IMG/VR virus record: IMGVR_UViG_3300048592_000139
Location: 1-42,577 of that record
Length of the DNA stretch: 42,577 nt
DNA from: a virus
Reading direction: 5' to 3' (one strand)
Shown here: positions 37,866-42,577 of the stretch, in pieces
Numbering within the stretch: the first letter of the stretch is position 1
Layout: every line of letters begins with the position of its first letter
Position numbers and translations under genes: made by a program
Notes under the pieces: generated by a model
What the model saw: only the letters and a program-made list of their open reading frames with translations
What the model was told of the DNA's origin: nothing
Database searches by the model: none

Positions 37866-38287
37866 TGAAGCACGTTCTCTACGGCACCATGCCCCTACAA
37901 GGCAAGCTCCAATGCCGTCCGTTCGCGGAGGCATTGGAGAACCTTCGGGGGAAGAGTGTGATCCTGACCGTAGCTGAATCAAAGCCGAAGCGGGGAACCC
38001 AAGCCAACCGATACTATTGGGGCGTTGTGGTGGACCTCATTTACAGGGCGTTGAAGGAAAGCGGCTGGGAGATCAGCAGGGAATCGACGCATGAACTATT
38101 GCGGGTCCGGTTCCTTTCCGAAGACCACCCGATCGGCAAGGATGGAGAGTTCGTGACCCGCGTGAAGAGTACCACGGAACTCAACAGCATGGAGTTCGGC
38201 GAATACTTGGAACACTGTTGTCGGTTCGCCGCCGAATACCTCAACGTAGTGATCCCCGCACCGGGTGAACAAATGGAAGTGGCATGA
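37865..38287 (+). CDS. NinB-like recombination protein
   Basis: A 140-residue protein. The pattern KRGTQANRYYWGVVVDLIYR, then STTELNSMEFGEYLEHCCRF and a terminal VIPAPGEQ, follows the NinB-type layout (basic turn with QNR, central histidine, STT, C-terminal helix). NinB binds single-stranded DNA in lambda. It stands next to SSB and exonuclease. The match is by pattern; other phage families share it. Confidence 0.6.
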   Translation: MKHVLYGTMPLQGKLQCRPFAEALENLRGKSVILTVAESKPKRGTQANRYYWGVVVDLIYRALKESGWEISRESTHELLRVRFLSEDHPIGKDGEFVTRVKSTTELNSMEFGEYLEHCCRFAAEYLNVVIPAPGEQMEVA

Positions 38288-38565
38288 GCGATCCGATATT
38301 CACCACCAACGTGAGGACGGTGTTTGCCAACTTTGATAGCTGGAGGTCCGACTATTGGACCCCGGAGCCACGAAGCGCACTTGGTGACGCTTGGGACTAT
38401 CGGGTGAGATCAGCGCCTCACAAGGCACACGTGAAGGGCAATAAGAGTTGCAACACCATCTCACAGGGGCTGGCTCTTGAAAGTCAGATGACCTTGGAGG
38501 CTTTCGCTAAGGTGGAAGAGACGAAGCGGTGCAAGGTGTGTTCACGAATGTTGAAAACGAAATGA
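38284..38565 (+). CDS. Hypothetical protein with C-terminal CxxC
   Basis: A 93-residue protein starting MSDPIFTTNVRTVFANFDSW, ending in RCKVCSRMLKTK. Coupled on both sides by overlaps. No family recognised. Confidence 0.5.
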   Translation: MSDPIFTTNVRTVFANFDSWRSDYWTPEPRSALGDAWDYRVRSAPHKAHVKGNKSCNTISQGLALESQMTLEAFAKVEETKRCKVCSRMLKTK

Positions 38566-38753
38566 TGAACGAATTCCAGATCCGATACCACGGCCACAAG
38601 CGATACCGGAACAGCGGCTTCTGGTGCGTGTACCACGGGCCTCTATTGCTGATCGGAAGGCCGTGCAGGGACCGTTACCGCGCCAAGGCAAGGGCGGAGA
38701 ACTACGTTAACTCCGGACGGGCTGCGAGGCGCGTTGAATACCTGAGATCATGA
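38562..38753 (+). CDS. Hypothetical basic protein
   Basis: A 63-residue protein starting MMNEFQIRYHGHKRYRNSGF, rich in Arg and Tyr. Two adjacent ATG codons precede it; the first overlaps the previous stop. Confidence 0.5.
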   Translation: MMNEFQIRYHGHKRYRNSGFWCVYHGPLLLIGRPCRDRYRAKARAENYVNSGRAARRVEYLRS

Positions 38754-38923
38754 AGTATCTGAAACAGGCCATAGATCACATCAGGGCCGCTCAAAAGGAT
38801 TGTCGGACCCAGTGCTACGTGCAGGCATTGATGAGCCACGAGGCGGCAATAGCGGCCATTGAAAGGCACATTGAACAAGTGGAAAAGGATGTTGAAAAAG
38901 TTACCATTGAAGATGCGGAATAG
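38750..38923 (+). CDS. Hypothetical helical protein
   Basis: A 57-residue helical protein starting MKYLKQAIDHIRAAQKDCRT. Its last codons contain the TTG of the next promoter. Confidence 0.5.
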   Translation: MKYLKQAIDHIRAAQKDCRTQCYVQALMSHEAAIAAIERHIEQVEKDVEKVTIEDAE

Positions 38924-39060
38924 TTCCCTATACTTGCACCGTCACCGCTGAAGGTGGCTGCTGGTGTCAGACAGCAAATGAAAAAGCAACTTACCCGCCC
39001 CCTGAACGAAACCGACCCGCTGACACGGGACGGGAGTAGTTTATGGGGGCGTTCTTTTTC
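38907..39060 (+). promoter_or_regulatory. Promoter and attenuator-like leader of the replication genes
   Basis: TTG (38907-38909), 19 nt, TATACTTG (38929-38936) form a good promoter. The leader has GTGTCAG near 38963 complementary to CTGACAC near 39018, and CGCCCCC near 39000 complementary to GGGGGCG near 39045, the latter followed by TTCTTTTT. The second stem is terminator-like; the first could compete with it. A short ORF (MKKQLTRPLNETDPLTRDGS...) starts at 38978 inside the leader. Confidence 0.55.
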
Positions 39061-39879
39061 ATGCCAATGAACAATCCATTGCCGTGGTTCAAAATAGAAC
39101 TACTTCAGATAGCTGATGACCTTTCGGATGTAAAGTCACTTGAAGGGGAAGGTGCATATTTTCGTATGCTCCGGCACCTTTGGCTTCATGGTCCGCAGCC
39201 TATCGAGTTGATCAAAAGGAAGTGCCAACACGCGTTCAACGAAATTGAACACCTGTTCATCGACTGTTCAACAAGTGATCAACAGGTGTTCAGCGTTAAG
39301 TGGATTGAAGGGCAGAGGGAAGTAGCAGAGGCTTGGAGGAGTGATAAGCGCAAGGCTGGTCTTCAGAGTGCTGTTGTAAGAGCTTCAAAATCAAAAGGAA
39401 AGAACAGGCGTTCAACAACTGTTGAACAGCCTACCTCTACATCTACTCTTAATTCAGAGAAGAAGGAACGCGCGAACGAAGTTGAAGTCGTTTGGCCTGC
39501 ATGGGCTGGACCTCAGACCTTGGCGCGGTGGGAGGAGTTCAAGGAGTACCGATGGGAAGAGTTCAAGGTCAAGTACAAGTCACCGAAGACAGAGCAGCGG
39601 GCAGTGAACATCTTAGCGAAGTTCTACACGAACGAAAAGCAGTGCGTTGATGCACTTGACAATGCGACAGGGCGGCTATGGAGGATGCCAGTTGACCCCA
39701 AAGAGCTTGCGGCAAAGTCAAACGGGTTCTCAGGCAAGCCGATCGAAGCCACGATCACCAACCGCGAATACCAAGCCGGAATAGCCAAGGCCCGCGCCGA
39801 CCTCGGCATTGAACCGGGCGGGCTGATCCTCACCGAACAGATCCCCGAACACCTGCGCAAAGCCAAAGTGATCGACTGA
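39061..39879 (+). CDS. Replication initiator-like protein
   Basis: A protein of about 272 residues (ATG 39061; 39067 also possible; 39043 would lie in the leader stem). The N-terminal 75 residues (PWFKIELLQIADDLSDVKSL, then GEGAYFRMLRHLWLHG) match the DUF1376-type domain of phage replication proteins. A Ser/Thr/Lys linker follows, then a helical C-terminal part for helicase loading. It is coupled to dnaB. The linker and flanks hold repeats that may form the origin, as in lambda gene O. Part of the gene is AT-richer than its neighbours. Confidence 0.7.
   Translation: MPMNNPLPWFKIELLQIADDLSDVKSLEGEGAYFRMLRHLWLHGPQPIELIKRKCQHAFNEIEHLFIDCSTSDQQVFSVKWIEGQREVAEAWRSDKRKAGLQSAVVRASKSKGKNRRSTTVEQPTSTSTLNSEKKERANEVEVVWPAWAGPQTLARWEEFKEYRWEEFKVKYKSPKTEQRAVNILAKFYTNEKQCVDALDNATGRLWRMPVDPKELAAKSNGFSGKPIEATITNREYQAGIAKARADLGIEPGGLILTEQIPEHLRKAKVID
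39234..39427 (+). repeat. Intragenic repeats, origin candidate
   Basis: Repeats of GTTCAAC/TGTTGAAC type: GTTCAAC 39234, TTGAACA 39245, TGTTCA 39254, TGTTCAACA 39265, TGTTCA 39287, and a perfect 8+2+8 palindrome GTTCAACA-AC-TGTTGAAC at 39410-39427. They lie inside the initiator gene, as iterons do in lambdoid phages. Confidence 0.55.
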
Positions 39880-41195
39880 TGGACACGAACATGATACCCG
39901 TGGATGCGGAGGACGTAGTACTTGGGGCGGTGATCCTTGACAGTACCGCGATGTCGAGGGCCATGAAGTTCCTTCGCCATGAACACTTCGGCCAGCAGTC
40001 GCACCGGATCGTTTACGAGGTCCTGACCAAGATGTGGAAGGACGGCACCCCTATCGACATCGTGACGCTATCGCACGAAATGCGGACCTCAGCAGCATTG
40101 CCGACCCTTGGCGGATGGGGGCCAGCTTGCGCCATGATGCTCGGATGGTCGAACCGCGTGGCAAGCTCCAAGCACATCGACAAGCATTGCGCGATCGTCC
40201 GTGAACACTATTCGCGGCGGGTGCTGAACAATACCGGGAAGCGCCTATTGAACAGCACCTCCCAAGGCATTCAGGACGCCGACGAGATTCTTTCAGGCAT
40301 GACCAAGGACATCCAGCAGGCCAGCAGCGGCGATCTTAGCGTTGACGTGAACGCCGGGGAACGCGCCTACGCCATGATGAACAACCCCGAAAGGCCCAAG
40401 CCGATCTACTTAGGGATGGGTCCGCTGGATCAAATGGTGTTCATACTTGACGGTAACATCGTTACGATCAGCGCACCGGCAGGGGTTGGCAAAACAGCGT
40501 TCGTCCTTTCGGCGGTGCTGAACCTCATGCCTGAAAGAAAGCCCTGGTTCGTGAGCCTCGAAATGCCAGCCGATGAGCTGATCCAGCGGGCGCTTTGCCA
40601 AATGTGTTTCGTGGACATTGACCGCGCTTTGGAGGGGCGGCTGACCGAAGATGAGAAAGCACGGATGGCAGATGCTGCGAACAAGTACAGCGACATCCTG
40701 AGCTTGATGGAAATTGACGACAGCGGATCCATGAGCATAGGAACCTTCCAAGCCAAGGCAGAGCACAAGGTCACCAACGAGGGCGTGACGTTGATCGTGA
40801 TCGACTATGTGCAACTGATGTCTGGAAGCGGTGAGCGGAACAAGGCTGACGAATACGAAGCGATAAGCAAAGGGATCCGGTCAACGGCAAGGAAGCTGAA
40901 GGTGCCGATCCTTGAGATCATCCACGTCAACCGCGAAGGGCTTGCACACGGCTCCACCCAGTTCGAGAAAGATGCCCATGTGATGCTGATGCTGAAGCGC
41001 GAACAAGGGCACCCCATCATGGGCATCGAGGCACGAAAAAACCGGAACGGCAGGACAGGAACGATCGACATCCCCGTGGCGATGCAGTACGGCCTTGTCG
41101 GCAGGGACGGCCCGCCGCATTGGGTAACTTCAGCGCCCAAGCCGTTCACGCCAACGGCCAAGCAAACCGACATGGACCTTGATAACCCGTTCTGA
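39879..41195 (+). CDS. dnaB: Replicative DNA helicase, DnaB family
   Basis: A 438-residue DnaB-type helicase. The N-terminal domain (residues 5-110) begins DAEDVVLGAVILDS. Walker A is SAPAGVGKTAF near residue 200, Walker B is LIVIDYVQLM near 305, and the later arginine-containing EARKNRNGRTG loop is present. It unwinds the phage replication fork and presumably works with a host primase, since no primase is seen here. Confidence 0.95.
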   Translation: MDTNMIPVDAEDVVLGAVILDSTAMSRAMKFLRHEHFGQQSHRIVYEVLTKMWKDGTPIDIVTLSHEMRTSAALPTLGGWGPACAMMLGWSNRVASSKHIDKHCAIVREHYSRRVLNNTGKRLLNSTSQGIQDADEILSGMTKDIQQASSGDLSVDVNAGERAYAMMNNPERPKPIYLGMGPLDQMVFILDGNIVTISAPAGVGKTAFVLSAVLNLMPERKPWFVSLEMPADELIQRALCQMCFVDIDRALEGRLTEDEKARMADAANKYSDILSLMEIDDSGSMSIGTFQAKAEHKVTNEGVTLIVIDYVQLMSGSGERNKADEYEAISKGIRSTARKLKVPILEIIHVNREGLAHGSTQFEKDAHVMLMLKREQGHPIMGIEARKNRNGRTGTIDIPVAMQYGLVGRDGPPHWVTSAPKPFTPTAKQTDMDLDNPF

Positions 41196-41197
41196 AC

Positions 41198-41452
41198 ATG
41201 AAACCAAAAACAGCCCGCGAAGCCCTAACGTCTGCCCTTAGATCGCGCCGGATGACCTTGACGGTAGGTAGATACCACAGACCCGACGAAACGACCTTAA
41301 ACGCAGCAATGGGTAGATTACAGACATTCCTTGACTGCTACCCGGTGGCAAGTGATGAAAAGGTACGTGAGTGGTGCCACCTGAACCGGCTTGACGTTCT
41401 GGCGGTGATACCTTCACGGTGGAAGGAAGTAAGACAACAGCTACTCGGATAA
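41198..41452 (+). CDS. Hypothetical protein
   Basis: An 84-residue basic protein starting MKPKTAREALTSALRSRRMT, two bases after the helicase stop. No family recognised. Confidence 0.5.
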   Translation: MKPKTAREALTSALRSRRMTLTVGRYHRPDETTLNAAMGRLQTFLDCYPVASDEKVREWCHLNRLDVLAVIPSRWKEVRQQLLG

Positions 41453-41463
41453 AACACAACAAA

Positions 41464-41904
41464 ATGAGAGGATTTTTTGCAGTAGGCATAGTCCAAGGTA
41501 AAACGGTGGAGAACCTTGGCACACTTTGGAGGACGGCTAACCTTTTCGGCGCGGCATTCATCTTCACAGTGGGGCGGCGCTATAAAAGGCAATGCAGTGA
41601 TACCATGCAAACGCCAAGGCACGTGCCCTTGTTCCATTTCGACACGGTGGATGACTTGATTAAACACCTTCCGAACAGTTGCCCGCTTGTTGGGGTGGAG
41701 TTAAACGAAGATGCTACTCCCTGCCATCTATTGAAACACCCGGAACGGGCATGCTATCTTTTGGGTGCTGAGGATAACGGCCTATCAAAAGCGGACCAAG
41801 CCAAATGCCACGAGATCGTGGTGCTTCCCGGCGATTACAGCCTTAACGTTGCGGTGGCAGGAAGCCTTGTAATTTACGATCGGTGGAGACAGGTACAGCC
41901 ATGA
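41464..41904 (+). CDS. SpoU/TrmH-family RNA 2'-O-methyltransferase
   Basis: A 146-residue SPOUT-class enzyme. Motif 1 includes NLGTLWRTANLFGAAF, motif 2 is LGAEDNGLS, motif 3 is YSLNVAVAGSLVIYDRW, together forming the SAM-binding trefoil knot. The family methylates tRNA or rRNA riboses. There is no extra RNA-binding domain, as in TrmL-type proteins. In a phage that also brings tRNAs it could modify its own or host tRNAs. Start after ACACAACAAA. Confidence 0.9.
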   Translation: MRGFFAVGIVQGKTVENLGTLWRTANLFGAAFIFTVGRRYKRQCSDTMQTPRHVPLFHFDTVDDLIKHLPNSCPLVGVELNEDATPCHLLKHPERACYLLGAEDNGLSKADQAKCHEIVVLPGDYSLNVAVAGSLVIYDRWRQVQP

Positions 41905-42083
41905 GCTACACTTTCAAGACATTCAGCCAACCGGACGGCACCTACCGATACAAGGTCTACAACGGCCCGATGGTATTGCGCCAAGGACTGTGTCGGAACC
42001 GCAAAGAAGCGGAGATTGTTGCAAGGCATTACATTGCAAGCGGTCAGGCCGAAATGGAGGCTTTCAAATTTAGCGAACGATGA
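41901..42083 (+). CDS. Hypothetical protein
   Basis: A 60-residue protein starting MSYTFKTFSQPDGTYRYKVY, overlapping the methyltransferase stop by 4 bases. The two-strand-plus-helix pattern (YKVYNGPMVLRQGLCRNRKE) is typical of small phage proteins; no family named. Confidence 0.5.
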   Translation: MSYTFKTFSQPDGTYRYKVYNGPMVLRQGLCRNRKEAEIVARHYIASGQAEMEAFKFSER

Positions 42084-42167
42084 CCACTAACGTGGAGCTT
42101 GCCGCAGTGCGCCCGTGCGGTGGGCTTGTGTTGAGTGGCGCATTGAGGCAAGCGTGTGTTGGCCCCC
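42083..42167 (+). repeat. attC-like site 3
   Basis: From ACCACTAAC (42083-42091) to GTTGGCCCCC (42158-42167). Outer arms GCTTGCC (42097-42103) and GGCAAGC (42147-42153) and inner arms AGTGCGCC (42106-42113) and GGCGCATT (42137-42144) form a long hairpin. The CCGTGCGGTG stretch in the loop side recurs in site 4. Confidence 0.6.
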
Positions 42168-42222
42168 GTTCTTTTCTCTTCGGGTATTTAGGCCAATAGG
42201 CTACCGATAACAACTTCAAAGC

Positions 42223-42435
42223 ATGGCAAAGGATCAAGAGCAACAGGTGAAAGAGGCATTCGAGCAAGGGTTCGCTTGCGCGTGTGCCACGATGTGGGAA
42301 TTGCACAGGGATGATACTGCGGTGATGCACGTTCTAACGACGTGCTTTCCAACCATCGAGAGCCTAAAGGCCGCGAAGGTTGATCCGTATGATAAGCGTA
42401 GGCTAATGGCCTTGTATCGGCGTTGGCTTTCTTGA
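42223..42435 (+). CDS. Cassette C ORF, unknown function
   Basis: A 70-residue helical protein starting MAKDQEQQVKEAFEQGFACA. It lies alone between GTTGGCCCCC (42158) and its exact inverse GGGGGCCAAC (42438). Leader and stop-boundary joint (TGAATGGGGGCC) match cassette A. No family recognised. Confidence 0.6.
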   Translation: MAKDQEQQVKEAFEQGFACACATMWELHRDDTAVMHVLTTCFPTIESLKAAKVDPYDKRRLMALYRRWLS

Positions 42436-42437
42436 AT

Positions 42438-42509
42438 GGGGGCCAACGGTTCGGGCAGTTGCCGCCGTGCGGTGCAATTTGCATGGAGGCAACTGACCTG
42501 TTCTGCGCC
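42438..42509 (+). repeat. attC-like site 4
   Basis: From GGGGGCCAAC (42438-42447) to GTTCTGCGCC (42500-42509). Arms CAGTTGCC (42456-42463) and GGCAACTG (42488-42495) form a perfect 8-bp stem. It joins cassette C to the cassette whose left boundary is repeated at position 49. Confidence 0.6.
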
Positions 42510-42577
42510 GTTCTTTCTTTGGGTATTTAAGGCCAGTAGGCCATAGGTTGAACAACTAACACTAACGACGATGACGG
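42452..42577. repeat. Right copy of terminal near-identical repeat
   Basis: This copy matches the first 126 bases except for six mismatches clustered in the last 22 positions. Here the ATG corresponding to position 114 is ACG, while the ATG corresponding to position 120 is kept (42571). That favours position 120 as the true start of the small membrane-protein gene. Confidence 0.85.

Overview
The window looks like an essentially complete genome (about 42.4 kb of unique sequence) of a tailed phage with a long, probably non-contractile tail, infecting a fairly GC-rich member of the Bacteroidota. The host call rests on promoters: more than ten intergenic sites carry the Bacteroidota -7 element TAnnTTTG (several as TATATTTGCCCCG), two with a TTG 19 nt upstream, and start codons follow A-rich leaders instead of Shine-Dalgarno sequences. 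The last 126 bases repeat the first 126 (104 identical, then six mismatches), which suggests a circularly permuted genome read across its joint, or two alleles of one cassette.

Layout. (1) 1-3500: a small membrane-protein cassette, a NinG-like nuclease, a TnpB insertion element that splits a zinc-ribbon gene, and small early genes. (2) 3500-6060: a GT2-like glycosyltransferase, a ParB-fold protein and a radical-SAM enzyme in overlapping order, a possible DNA-modification module. (3) 6200-26220: packaging and virion genes in an unusual order: terminase, tail-assembly chaperone with a -1 frameshift site, tape measure, tail tip and receptor-binding proteins, a second glycosyltransferase-like gene, a tail-tube candidate, then portal, head morphogenesis, scaffold, a structured leader, major capsid, head-tail joining proteins and a tail fibre. 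(4) 26220-28860: lysis and membrane cluster with a CHAP endolysin and a single-molecule spanin. (5) 28860-29550 and 42084-270: small ORFs bracketed by inverted repeats and separated by attC-like hairpins, resembling integron cassettes without an integrase. (6) 29974-31806: 1.8 kb without protein genes, made of terminator-promoter units, four tRNAs or tRNA-like genes and several heavily folded candidate RNAs, the largest about 600 nt. (7) 31807-33257, minus strand: a second TnpB element and a small CxCxxC protein. (8) 33276-42083: a palindromic operator candidate between divergent promoters, then an early operon: small proteins, an HNH/AP2-XRE fusion, Erf annealing protein, YqaJ-type exonuclease, SSB, a NinB-like protein, a replication initiator with internal repeats, DnaB helicase and a SpoU-type RNA methyltransferase.

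Most coding genes overlap by ATGA or TGATG and are probably translationally coupled. Recombination (Erf, exonuclease, SSB, NinB-like, NinG) and replication (initiator, helicase) form one early programme. No integrase, recognisable CI-type repressor, RNA polymerase or CRISPR array is visible, so lifestyle is undecided. The most novel material is the non-coding region at 29974-31806, the cassette arrays and the capsid-gene leader.
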